DNA of 12,834 bases from JBEKJU01 sp050011095 (GTDB lineage: Bacteria; Desulfobacterota; Syntrophorhabdia; Syntrophorhabdales; WCHB1-27), in assembly GCA_050011095.1 (NCBI GenBank), contig JBEKJU010000186.1, forward strand, positions 1 to 12,834, read 5' to 3'. Below are positions 1 through 7,154 of the stretch, piece by piece (the stretch's first letter is position 1; each line of letters begins with the position of its first letter). The notes under the pieces are model-generated. The model was not told the DNA's origin and did not search any database. It worked only from the letters and a program-made list of their open reading frames with translations. The translations under genes and the position numbers were made by a program.

Positions 1-365
1 ACGCGCCCGATGACGCCCTGGTGAAAAAGGCGAAGGAGAAGGGCGTGCTGACGCTCTCCCCGGACCCTTATGATGCGGTGAGGGGCGCCGACGTGGTGAA
101 CACGGACGTATGGGCGAGCATGGGCATGGAGGACCAGAAAGAGGAACGAAGAAAGGCGTTTGCGTCGTTCCGGATCGATAAAGAGCTGCTTGCGGCTGCG
201 AAGCCGGATGCAATCGTGCTCCACTGCCTGCCCGCCCGCCGGGGCGAGGAGATCACCGACGAGGTCTTCGAGGCGTTTCAGGAGGTGATCTTCACGCAGG
301 CAGAGAATCGTTTACACGCGCAAAAGGCGCTTTTAGAGTGGTTGATATTGTCAAAAGCCTCATGA
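1..365 (+). CDS. argF: Ornithine carbamoyltransferase, C-terminal part (5' end outside window)
   Basis: This is the C-terminal ornithine-binding half of ornithine carbamoyltransferase, which condenses ornithine and carbamoyl phosphate to citrulline in cytosolic arginine biosynthesis. The reading frame is open from base 3, so the gene enters from the left and only about 120 codons are present; the GTG at 21 is an internal valine and not a start. Visible signatures are TDVWASMG (the family's DxWxSMG ornithine-loop motif), HCLPARRGEEI (the HCLP motif whose cysteine contacts substrate) and the closing helix ENRLHAQKALL. The gene ends with TGA at 363-365. It is followed in the same direction by argG, the next enzyme of the pathway, after a 136-bp gap. 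The aspartate carbamoyltransferase alternative is excluded by the HCLP motif. Assignment to anabolic argF rather than a catabolic paralogue rests on the neighbouring argG. Confidence 0.95.
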   Translation, partial: APDDALVKKAKEKGVLTLSPDPYDAVRGADVVNTDVWASMGMEDQKEERRKAFASFRIDKELLAAAKPDAIVLHCLPARRGEEITDEVFEAFQEVIFTQAENRLHAQKALLEWLILSKAS

Positions 366-429
366 AGAAGCCGGAGGCGAACATGGAATGCCGATTTGCC
401 TTGTCCTTTTGATGAGGGGGAGGCCGGCG

Positions 430-466
430 GCGGGTACCCGCGAAGTGGGTGTCGCGAAGCGGGTGT
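430..466. repeat. 12-bp palindrome joined to a tandem 14-bp repeat in the argF-argG gap
   Basis: A perfect 12-bp palindrome (GCGGGTACCCGC, 430-441) overlaps two adjacent 14-bp units, CGCGAAGTGGGTGT at 439-452 and CGCGAAGCGGGTGT at 453-466, which differ at one base. CCCGC at 437-441 can also pair with GCGGG at 459-463, so the RNA could form competing hairpins. There is no T-run behind it, so it does not read as an intrinsic terminator. It may be a small dispersed intergenic repeat or an RNA structure in the argG leader. The repeat is directly visible; its function is unknown. Confidence 0.6.
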
Positions 467-501
467 CCCAACAATTGCATGGTTGATGGCGGAGGAGATC
501 C

Positions 502-1704
502 ATGAGTAACATCAAGAAAGTCGTGCTCGCGTACTCGGGCGGCCTTGACACGTCCATTCTCGTGAAGTGGCTGCGTGAGCAGTACGGGTGCGAGGTGGTT
601 GCCTACACGGCGGATGTGGGGCAGGAGGAGGAGTTGGACGGCCTCGAGGCCAAGGCCATAAAGACCGGGGCATCGAAGATCTATATCGAGGACCTGAGGG
701 AAGAGTTTGCGCGGGATTTCGTCTTCTTCGCGATCAAGGCGAACGCGATCTACGAGGGTACCTATATGCTCGGCACCTCGATCGCGAGGCCCCTCATCGC
801 AAAGAGACACGTGGAGATCGCCCGCATGGAAAACGCGGATGCCGTCTGCCACGGCTCGACGGGCAAGGGGAACGATCAGGTGCGCTTCGAGCTGACCTAC
901 TATGCCCTGGCGCCCCACATCACCGTCATCGCGCCGTGGAGGGAATGGGCGTTTTCATCCAGGGAAGAGTTGATGGACTATGCGAGGGCCCACGATATTG
1001 AAGTGCCCGTCAGCAAGGCGAAGCCCTACAGCATGGACAGGAACCTCATGCACATCAGCTACGAGGGAGGGGTCCTGGAAGACCCGTGGAACGAGCCCGA
1101 CGAGTCGATGTTCCTGCTGACCGTCTCGCCGGAGCGGGCGCCCGATAAGCCGCGTTACCTTGAGATCGATTTCGAGGACGGCGCGCCGGCGCGGATCGAC
1201 GGGGAGGCGATGAAGGCGCACGAGATCGTCGGCCTGCTCAACCGCGTGGCCGGCGAGAACGGCATCGGCAGGGTCGATATCGTGGAGAACAGGTTCGTGG
1301 GCATGAAGTCGCGCGGGGTCTATGAAACGCCGGGCTGCACGATCCTCCATGCGGCGCACCGGGCGATGGAATCGATCACCATGGACCGCGAGGTCATGCA
1401 TCTGAGGGATAGCCTCGTGACGAAGATATCGGAGCTTATCTATTACGGTTTCTGGTATGCCCCTGAAATGGAGGCGCTCCGCGCCCTGATCGACCAGTCA
1501 CAGGTCGGGGTGACGGGAACCGTACGGCTGAAGCTCTACAAAGGGAATACGATCGTCGTCGGCCGGAAATCTGAAAAGTCCCTCTACAAGCAGGATTTTG
1601 CGACCTTCGACAAAGACGCCGTATACGACCAGGCAGACGCGACCGGGTTCATAAAGCTGAACGCCCTGCGGCTGCGCATAAGGGCGATGCAGAAAGGGCA
1701 GTAG
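502..1704 (+). CDS. argG: Argininosuccinate synthase
   Basis: ATP-dependent ligase joining citrulline and aspartate to argininosuccinate, the penultimate step of arginine synthesis, in the cytoplasm. The protein has 400 residues, the usual length of the bacterial type I enzyme. The N-terminal ATP pyrophosphatase P-loop SGGLDTS lies at residues 12-18 within VVLAYSGGLDTSILVKWL. The strongly conserved STGKGNDQVRFE, which forms citrulline and aspartate contacts, lies at 119-130. Further family stretches include KPYSMDRNLMHISYEGG and the C-terminal SRGVYETPG and LKLYKGN segments. The ATG at 502 is chosen because GGAGGAG at 491-497 lies just upstream and the family N-terminus begins a few residues before the P-loop. 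It follows argF and is 26 bp upstream of leuS, so co-transcription with leuS is likely. argH, which would complete the pathway, is not next to it. Confidence 0.98.
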   Translation: MSNIKKVVLAYSGGLDTSILVKWLREQYGCEVVAYTADVGQEEELDGLEAKAIKTGASKIYIEDLREEFARDFVFFAIKANAIYEGTYMLGTSIARPLIAKRHVEIARMENADAVCHGSTGKGNDQVRFELTYYALAPHITVIAPWREWAFSSREELMDYARAHDIEVPVSKAKPYSMDRNLMHISYEGGVLEDPWNEPDESMFLLTVSPERAPDKPRYLEIDFEDGAPARIDGEAMKAHEIVGLLNRVAGENGIGRVDIVENRFVGMKSRGVYETPGCTILHAAHRAMESITMDREVMHLRDSLVTKISELIYYGFWYAPEMEALRALIDQSQVGVTGTVRLKLYKGNTIVVGRKSEKSLYKQDFATFDKDAVYDQADATGFIKLNALRLRIRAMQKGQ

Positions 1705-1730
1705 ACGAAAGCGGGCAAAAACGGTGCGGA

Positions 1731-4220
1731 ATGAATAGGAGTGACATCAAAACCTACGACCCGAAGGCCGTGGAAGAGAAATGGCAGGCCGTCTGGGAGA
1801 GGGAAAATCTGTTCCATGTCACGGAGGAAGAGGAGAGGGAGAAGTTCTACCTCCTGGAGATGTTTCCCTACCCTTCGGGAAAGATCCATATGGGCCACGT
1901 GAGGAACTACTCCATCGGCGACGTGATCGCCCGCTACAAGAGGATGAGGGGGCTGAACGTGCTCCACCCCATGGGATGGGACGCCTTTGGCATGCCCGCG
2001 GAAAACGCGGCTATCCAGCACGGCGTCCATCCGGCCGTATGGACGAAAGAGAACATCGCCTCCATGAAAAAGCAGCTGAAGCGCCTCGGCTTCGGCTACG
2101 ATTGGGACAGGGAGATTGCGACGTGCGACGTGGAGTATTACGGCTGGGAACAGCTGATCTTCCTGAAGATGCTTGAGAAGGGGCTCGTCTACCGGAAAAG
2201 CGCGCCCGTCAATTACTGCGACCAGTGCCAGACGGTTCTCGCCAACGAACAGGTGGAGGACGGCAGGTGCTGGCGGTGCGGCGGCGAGGTGATCCAGAGT
2301 GAGCTTGCCCAATGGTTCTTCGCGATCACCCTCTATGCCGACGAGTTGTATGAGTTTACCTCGGAGCTTCCGGGCTGGCCCGACCGGGTCCTCAACATGC
2401 AGAGGAACTGGATAGGGAAGAGCTACGGGGTCGAGGTGGACTTCCCTCTTGATGCGGGCGACCGGCTCACGGTTTTCACGACGAGGCCGGACACGCTCTA
2501 CGGCGTGACCTTCATGGTGCTCGCCCCCGAGCATCGCCTCGCGGCCACGCTGTCTGTCGGAACGCCCTACGAAAAGGACGCCATCGCCTTCATCGAGAAG
2601 GCGAAGGCCCAGGACCGCAGCTTCAGGGCCGAGATCACCCTGAAGAAGGAAGGCGTGTTCACGGGGGCCTATGCCATCAACCCCCTCACGCAGGCAAAGA
2701 TACCCGTATTCGTGGGCAACTTCGTTCTGGCCGAATACGGGACGGGCGCCATCATGGCGGTCCCTGCCCACGACCAGAGGGACTTCGAGTTCGCCCGGGA
2801 GTTCGGCCTGCCCGTGATTGTCACGATCATGCCCGGTGACGCCGGCCTCGATCCGGCCTCCATGGAGAAATCCTACGAGGGCGACGGCGATCTGGTCAAT
2901 TCGGGTACATTCAACGGCATGAACAACAGGGACGCCATACCCGCCATCATCGATTACCTGGAAGAGCAGCGGATCGGCAAACGGACGGTGAACTACCGCC
3001 TCAAGGACTGGGGCATATCGAGGCAGCGCTACTGGGGTACGCCCATCCCCGTCATCTATTGCGCGGAATGCGGCGTCGTGCCCGTGCCGTATGACGACCT
3101 GCCCGTCGTCCTTCCCCTCGATGTGCGGGTGTTGATGGTGGGGCGGTCGCCCCTTGCCGACTATCCGGAGTTCTACAACGTGGACTGCCCGAAATGCGGG
3201 AAAAAGGCGAGGAGGGAAACGGATACCATGGACACCTTTGTGGAGTCGTCCTGGTATTTCCTGAGATATACCTGCCCGCACCACGACAGGGCCCCCCTCG
3301 ACCGCGAGAAGGTTGACTACTGGATGCCCGTGGACCAGTATATCGGGGGGGTCGAGCACGCCGTGCTCCATCTCCTCTATTCGAGGTTTTTCAACAGGGT
3401 GCTCAACGAGCTTGGCCTCGTGGGGGTTCGGGAGCCCTTCGAAAACCTCCTTACCCAGGGGATGGTCATCAAGGATGGGGCGAAGATGAGCAAGTCGAAG
3501 GGGAATGTGGTCGACCCCGACTACCTCATCGGGCGGTTCGGCGCCGATACGGCCCGCCTGTTCTGCCTGTTCGCCTCTCCGCCCGAGAAAGACCTCGACT
3601 GGAGCGATAAAGGTGTCGAGGGTTCCCATCGCTTTCTCCAGAGGCTCTGGAGGCTCGTGACCGAGCGGGAAGAAGAGCTGAAATCCGTGGAGCCCGCCCT
3701 TGCCGCCGGGACCCAGGATGGGGAGGTCTCTCTCCTCCTCCGCGCGCTACACAAGACGATAAAAAAGGTGACGGAGGACGTGGAGAGGTTTCACCTGAAC
3801 ACCGCCATCGCGGCGAGCATGGAGCTGGTGAACAGTATCCACCGGTTTGTCGAATCGGGGCGGACGGACAAGGATGGCCTGGCCGTTCTGAGGGGCGCCG
3901 TCGAGTATCTGATAATCCTCGTGAGCCCCTTCTGTCCTCACATCACGCAGGAACTCTGGGAGATCCTGGGCCACCGCGATCTCCTTATAAACCGTCCGTG
4001 GCCGGTCTTTGATGCGGCCTACGTCAGGGAGGAGACGGTGACCTTCGCCGTCCAGGTGAACGGGAAACTGAGGGATACAATCGACGTGGAGCGCGATACG
4101 GACGAGGCAGCGCTGAAGACGCTTATCCTTTCGCTCGAAAAGGTGCAGCGCCATATCGCAGGCCGGGAAATAAGGAAGGTGATCGTCGTGAAGAATAAAC
4201 TCATCAATATCGTGGCGTGA
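1731..4220 (+). CDS. leuS: Leucyl-tRNA synthetase
   Basis: Class I aminoacyl-tRNA synthetase that charges tRNA-Leu with leucine and edits mischarged products. At 829 residues it is a normal bacterial LeuRS. The HIGH-type signature appears as HMGH at 53-56 within PYPSGKIHMGHVRNY. A zinc site with C163/C166 and C180/C183 follows. The CP1 editing domain carries TTRPDTLYG at 250-258 and AHDQRD at 346-351, with D351 in the position of the conserved editing aspartate. A second cysteine set (C444/C447 and C486/C489) sits near the leucine-specific region. KMSKS is at 585-589. A long C-terminal anticodon-binding region ends in the family-typical tail IRKVIVVKNKLINIV. The ATG at 1731 has only a weak Shine-Dalgarno (GGTGCGGA), which fits translation within the argG-leuS message. 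It is separated from lptE by 4 bases. No defect is seen. Confidence 0.98.
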   Translation: MNRSDIKTYDPKAVEEKWQAVWERENLFHVTEEEEREKFYLLEMFPYPSGKIHMGHVRNYSIGDVIARYKRMRGLNVLHPMGWDAFGMPAENAAIQHGVHPAVWTKENIASMKKQLKRLGFGYDWDREIATCDVEYYGWEQLIFLKMLEKGLVYRKSAPVNYCDQCQTVLANEQVEDGRCWRCGGEVIQSELAQWFFAITLYADELYEFTSELPGWPDRVLNMQRNWIGKSYGVEVDFPLDAGDRLTVFTTRPDTLYGVTFMVLAPEHRLAATLSVGTPYEKDAIAFIEKAKAQDRSFRAEITLKKEGVFTGAYAINPLTQAKIPVFVGNFVLAEYGTGAIMAVPAHDQRDFEFAREFGLPVIVTIMPGDAGLDPASMEKSYEGDGDLVNSGTFNGMNNRDAIPAIIDYLEEQRIGKRTVNYRLKDWGISRQRYWGTPIPVIYCAECGVVPVPYDDLPVVLPLDVRVLMVGRSPLADYPEFYNVDCPKCGKKARRETDTMDTFVESSWYFLRYTCPHHDRAPLDREKVDYWMPVDQYIGGVEHAVLHLLYSRFFNRVLNELGLVGVREPFENLLTQGMVIKDGAKMSKSKGNVVDPDYLIGRFGADTARLFCLFASPPEKDLDWSDKGVEGSHRFLQRLWRLVTEREEELKSVEPALAAGTQDGEVSLLLRALHKTIKKVTEDVERFHLNTAIAASMELVNSIHRFVESGRTDKDGLAVLRGAVEYLIILVSPFCPHITQELWEILGHRDLLINRPWPVFDAAYVREETVTFAVQVNGKLRDTIDVERDTDEAALKTLILSLEKVQRHIAGREIRKVIVVKNKLINIVA

Positions 4221-4224
4221 CATC

Positions 4225-4731
4225 ATGAAAAGGCCGACTTCCCTGTTCGCCCTCCTCATCTGCCTCGCCCTCGTCGGCGGCTGCGGATACGAGCTTGTCC
4301 GTGATAAAGGCATATACAGCGGTGACATAACGTCCCTGAGCGTACCCGTTTTCAAGAGCACGACCTTCGAGCCCCAGGTGCCGGGCATCTTTACCGAGGC
4401 ATTCTCAATGGAGCTTGCCAGCGCCGGACTCTTCGAGCTAAACAAGCCCGATTCCGACGCGATCCTTCAGGGGACGGTCAACATGGTTACGACGGGGGCG
4501 GGGGGCTTGAGTTCCACGACGGGGCAAACTATCCAAAAGACCGTCACGGTCCTTTGCGGTCTGACCCTGACAAAGCAGGGTAAGCGCGTGAAAACATGGA
4601 CGTTCAGTGATTCCGAGGTGTACGACGCGAGCAGCATCAACCTGGAGGACTTCAACAAGAGGCTGGCGATGCAGAGGGTCGCGAGCCGCATGGCCCGAAG
4701 GTTCCATGCCCAGCTCCTGACCGTTCGCTGA
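4225..4731 (+). CDS. lptE: LPS-assembly lipoprotein LptE
   Basis: Outer-membrane lipoprotein that plugs and helps assemble the LptD barrel through which lipopolysaccharide reaches the cell surface. The protein has 168 residues, typical of LptE. A lipoprotein signal peptide is clear: a basic start (MKRP), a hydrophobic core LFALLICLAL and the lipobox VGGC with the acylated cysteine at residue 20, followed by the family-characteristic GYEL. The following text resembles LptE (SLSVPVFKSTTFEPQVPGIFTEAF, AILQGTV). The protein is poorly conserved in general, so position matters: leuS-lptE is a recurrent pair in deltaproteobacteria, and the start lies 4 bases after the leuS stop, which suggests translational coupling. 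In many of those genomes holA follows lptE; here a repeat-rich gap follows instead. The gene places the host among LPS-bearing Gram-negative bacteria. Confidence 0.9.
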   Translation: MKRPTSLFALLICLALVGGCGYELVRDKGIYSGDITSLSVPVFKSTTFEPQVPGIFTEAFSMELASAGLFELNKPDSDAILQGTVNMVTTGAGGLSSTTGQTIQKTVTVLCGLTLTKQGKRVKTWTFSDSEVYDASSINLEDFNKRLAMQRVASRMARRFHAQLLTVR

Positions 4732-4780
4732 TACCGAGTCGCTTATCTTCGCCACACCTTTAGTTGTCTTACGATTATTG

Positions 4781-4858
4781 GGGCTGGCGTCGCCCCCTCC
4801 ACTGGCAAAGCCAGCGGAGCCACCCCCTCATAAAGAGGAAGGGGCGGAGGCGAAAAAG
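4781..4858. repeat. Intergenic hairpin repeat, copy 1
   Basis: The first 31 bases (4781-4811) are identical to 4869-4899. An internal hairpin pairs CTCC-A-CTGGC (4797-4806) with GCCAG-C-GGAG (4810-4819) around an AAA loop, with a single A/C mismatch. A second hairpin pairs the pyrimidine run ending CCTC (4826-4829) with GAGG (4835-4838) around ATAAA. The unit closes with GGCGAAAA (4849-4856), a motif also seen at the end of copy 2. The structure resembles REP- or MITE-like intergenic palindromic elements that spread without coding capacity. There is no T-run, so it is not an obvious intrinsic terminator. Confidence 0.75.
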
Positions 4859-4868
4859 GGCACCCGAC

Positions 4869-4961
4869 GGGCTGGCGTCGCCCCCTCCACTGGCAAAGCG
4901 CGACCCGCAAGCGCACTCCCCGGTCGCCCCTCATGAAAAGGAAGGACCGCAGGCGAAAAGA
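4869..4961. repeat. Intergenic hairpin repeat, copy 2 (diverged second half)
   Basis: The head (4869-4899) is a perfect 31-bp match to copy 1, and the unit starts 88 bp after it. The central hairpin is altered: the second arm GCCAGCGGAG of copy 1 is replaced by GCGACCCGCAAGCGC. The tail is again recognisable as CCCCTCA (4927-4933) and GGCGAAAA (4952-4959). Copy 2 is about 15 bp longer. A perfect head with a degraded tail suggests either recent duplication followed by rearrangement, or insertion of one element next to another. Confidence 0.7.
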
Positions 4962-5032
4962 GATGCCAACGCCTGCGCATCGTTGTTGTTGCATAATCCG
5001 TCGCCCTGATACCCGCCAAAAAACGCGCACCG

Positions 5033-5065
5033 CTGAAGAAGAATAGTATATTATTTATGATATAC
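5033..5065 (+). promoter_or_regulatory. Possible promoter and dyad upstream of the kinase-less kdpD
   Basis: In an otherwise GC-rich sequence, the bases around 5041-5066 are strongly AT-rich. TATGAT at 5056-5061 could be a -10 box, with a poor -35 CTGAAG at 5033-5038 and 17 bp between them. GTATAT (5046-5051) and ATATAC (5060-5065) form an inverted repeat with an 8-bp spacer overlapping the -10, the arrangement of a repressor or activator site. The 9-mer AATAGTATA at 5042-5050 is shared with the putative KdpE operator upstream of kdpA. The composition and dyad are visible; promoter activity is inferred. Confidence 0.35.
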
Positions 5066-5100
5066 GACGAGTACGATCACCGACGAGGCCTGGGAGGCAA

Positions 5101-7137
5101 ATGAAAGAACGAAACGACCCAAAAGACGTGAGAAGGCCGGATCCCGATGCGCTCTTGAGAGAGATCAATCGTGGGGAGGCCAAGCGGGGGCGGCTGAAAA
5201 TATTCCTCGGATACGCGCCGGGCGTGGGCAAGACGTACACCATGCTTCAGGAGGCCCACGTCCTGCGAAGCCGGGGAGAAGACGTGGTCGTGGGGATCGT
5301 GGAGACGCACGGCAGGGCTGAAACGGACGCCCTGGTCGAGGGGTTGGAGGTCATCCCGCGCAAGGAGATCGACTACCGGGGCATGGTGCTCAAGGAATTC
5401 GACCTGGATGGCGTGCTCCTGAGGAGACCGGCCATCGTGCTTGTCGATGAGCTTGCCCATACGAATGCGCCGGGCAGCCGGCACCCCAAGAGATATCAGG
5501 ACGTGGAGGAACTGATAGAAAAAGGGATCGACGTCTATGCGACGGTCAACATACAGCACTTCGAGAGCCAGGTCGACATCGTTGCGCAGATCACGGGCAT
5601 CCGCGTGCAGGAGACCGTGCCTGACACCATTCTGGCCGAGGCGGACGAGGCCCAGGTGATCGACATCCCCCTCGAGGAGCTGACCCAGCGGCTGAAGGAG
5701 GGGAAGGTCTACGTCCCCGAGCGGGCCCGTCAGGCGATGGAGAACTTTTTCCAACGGGGCAACCTCGTCGCATTGCGCGAGCTTACGCTCACGCTTGTCG
5801 CGAGAAAGATGGGTACGGAGCTCCTCAACTACATGAGGGCAAAGGCGATCTCGGGGCCGTGGCCCGCGGGTGAGCGGGTGATGGTGTGCGTGGGGGCGAG
5901 TCCCTACGCCCCGCAGTTATTGAGGAAGGCGTATACGATCGCAAAGGATGCCAACGCGGAGTGGTATGCCGTCTACGTCGCCCCCCCTGCCTTCAGGGCA
6001 TTGTCGGACAAGGAGAAGGTCTACCTGTCAGAGGCGCTCAACCTCGCGGAGGAGCTTGGCGCGAAGGTCGCCACTCTCCATGGGACCGACATCGCCGGGG
6101 AGATCCTGAAATACGCCGAGGAGAACAACATCACCCGGATAGTTGTGGGAAAGCCCCTCCGTTCCTGGTTTCAGGAGCTGTTCAGGGCCACGCCGGTGCA
6201 GAAGCTTCTCCGCGCCCCCGCGCCGGTCGAGCTGCATCTCGTCCCGCCCATTAAGGAGAGGGAACAGGCGGTCTCGAAACTGCCGGGAAGGATGCGCTTC
6301 GACCCGGCCGGCTATCTCATCGTAATCGGAATGGTCGCCCTCATCACCGTCGTCAACCTGTTCCTCTCCAGGTTTTTCCCGCCCGTATCCCTCGTTTTCA
6401 TCTACCTTATCGTCACGATCGGCGCGGCCCTCCGGTTCGATACCGGCCCCTCGGTCCTGGCTTCCATTCTGAGCCTGCTCTGCTTCGATTTCTTCTTTGT
6501 CCAGCCGCGCTACAGCTTCGTGATGTACCATGCCCACGACATCATCAACGCGATTGTCTTTCTTCTCACCTCCCTGGTGATCGGTCAGCTCGTCAAGATC
6601 ACGAGGCGGCAGAACTACACCCTCAATCTCCGCCTGGAGCGGGTGGCGCTCATAGAGCAGATGAGCAAGGAATTTCTCATGCTTCCGCCCGTGGAGCAGC
6701 TCATAGGCGGTTTTGCCCCCCATGCGGAGGAATGGAAAAACGTCCTGCCCTTGCTGCGCACGACTGTCCTCGACGACGTGAGCCACATTATCGTCAAATA
6801 CGTCGTCAGGGTGGTGGATGCGCCCTCTTTCGTGCTCTTTCCAGGGCAGGACGGAAAACCTCAGGTGTGGGCAAAGAGCGCGAATGCGCCGGGGCTTGAT
6901 CCCCACGAGATGACCGTCGCCCAATGGAGCCTGATAAACGGCACTATGGCGGGGGCCGGGACCGAGACGCTGGCCAATGCCAAGGTCTGTTTCCTGCCCA
7001 TGAAATCAGGAGAAGAGGTCGTCGGCGTGATCGGCATAGGCTATGAGTTCAAGAATCTCCTCATCGATCAGCGGCGTCTTTTGGGGGCCATCGCGAGCCT
7101 TTCCGCCCTTGGGGCGATTCGATGGGTCAACGTCTGA
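5101..7137 (+). CDS. Kinase-less KdpD-type sensor (KdpD, USP, membrane and GAF-like domains)
   Basis: The 678-residue protein contains the full input half of the potassium/turgor sensor KdpD but stops before the kinase. Domains in order: the cytoplasmic KdpD N-domain (about 20-230) with Walker A GYAPGVGKT (37-45), Walker B AIVLVDE (111-117) and family motifs HTNAPGSRHPKR and NIQHFES; a universal-stress-protein domain (about 258-383, ending with RIVVGKP and VELHLVPP); a four-helix membrane module (about 403-500) with the KdpD hallmark FDFFFVQPRYSF; and a GAF-like domain (about 520-678). It ends within the helix that would lead into HisKA; no H-box, N-box or G-box is present. Full-length KdpD has about 900 residues. 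The start ATG has GGGAGG at 5092-5097. It is convergent with kdpC. It cannot phosphorylate KdpE itself, so a modulatory or ligand-sensing role is inferred. Short KdpD forms are known in some cyanobacteria and Deinococcus. A decayed remnant is possible, but the frame is intact. Confidence 0.9.
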   Translation: MKERNDPKDVRRPDPDALLREINRGEAKRGRLKIFLGYAPGVGKTYTMLQEAHVLRSRGEDVVVGIVETHGRAETDALVEGLEVIPRKEIDYRGMVLKEFDLDGVLLRRPAIVLVDELAHTNAPGSRHPKRYQDVEELIEKGIDVYATVNIQHFESQVDIVAQITGIRVQETVPDTILAEADEAQVIDIPLEELTQRLKEGKVYVPERARQAMENFFQRGNLVALRELTLTLVARKMGTELLNYMRAKAISGPWPAGERVMVCVGASPYAPQLLRKAYTIAKDANAEWYAVYVAPPAFRALSDKEKVYLSEALNLAEELGAKVATLHGTDIAGEILKYAEENNITRIVVGKPLRSWFQELFRATPVQKLLRAPAPVELHLVPPIKEREQAVSKLPGRMRFDPAGYLIVIGMVALITVVNLFLSRFFPPVSLVFIYLIVTIGAALRFDTGPSVLASILSLLCFDFFFVQPRYSFVMYHAHDIINAIVFLLTSLVIGQLVKITRRQNYTLNLRLERVALIEQMSKEFLMLPPVEQLIGGFAPHAEEWKNVLPLLRTTVLDDVSHIIVKYVVRVVDAPSFVLFPGQDGKPQVWAKSANAPGLDPHEMTVAQWSLINGTMAGAGTETLANAKVCFLPMKSGEEVVGVIGIGYEFKNLLIDQRRLLGAIASLSALGAIRWVNV

Positions 7138-7154
7138 TGCCGGGTCGCCTGCAA

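Larger units (their letters stand above)
4732..5100. other. Gene-free, repeat-rich intergenic region between lptE and the kdp locus
   Basis: This 369-bp stretch contains no convincing coding region; the short open frames across it are low-complexity translations of the repeats. The first 50 bp (4732-4780) are plain sequence with no clear terminator. Two copies of a hairpin-rich repeat occupy about 4781-4961. From 4962 to about 5040 I see nothing specific. From about 5041 to 5066 the composition turns abruptly AT-rich, with a dyad and promoter-like hexamers, and a Shine-Dalgarno for the next gene sits at 5092-5097. The region marks the boundary between the arg-leuS-lptE block and the kdp block. 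Confidence 0.8.

Noticed and set aside
21..23. The GTG at 21 as the start of the argF frame.
   Set aside because: The frame is open upstream to the window edge and the protein from here would lack the whole carbamoyl-phosphate domain, so it is an internal valine of a gene cut by the edge.
1584..3629. A 681-codon open frame antisense to leuS and the end of argG.
   Set aside because: It lies entirely opposite a clear leuS and argG, has no recognisable domain and shows the His/Val/Arg-rich composition typical of antisense frames in GC-rich codon-biased genes.
4781..4961. A mini CRISPR array, because two 31-bp identical repeats lie 88 bp apart.
   Set aside because: Only two copies exist, the intervening 57 bp is partly shared with the sequence after copy 2 and so is not a unique spacer, and no cas gene is near.
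4743..5030. Short open frames in the lptE-kdpD gap on both strands.
   Set aside because: They translate the hairpin repeats into low-complexity peptides and lack ribosome sites and any recognisable domain.
7080..7125. A minus-strand hairpin downstream of kdpC (CGCCC-CAA-GGGCG) as terminator.
   Set aside because: It lies inside the kdpD-like coding region and is not followed by a T-run.
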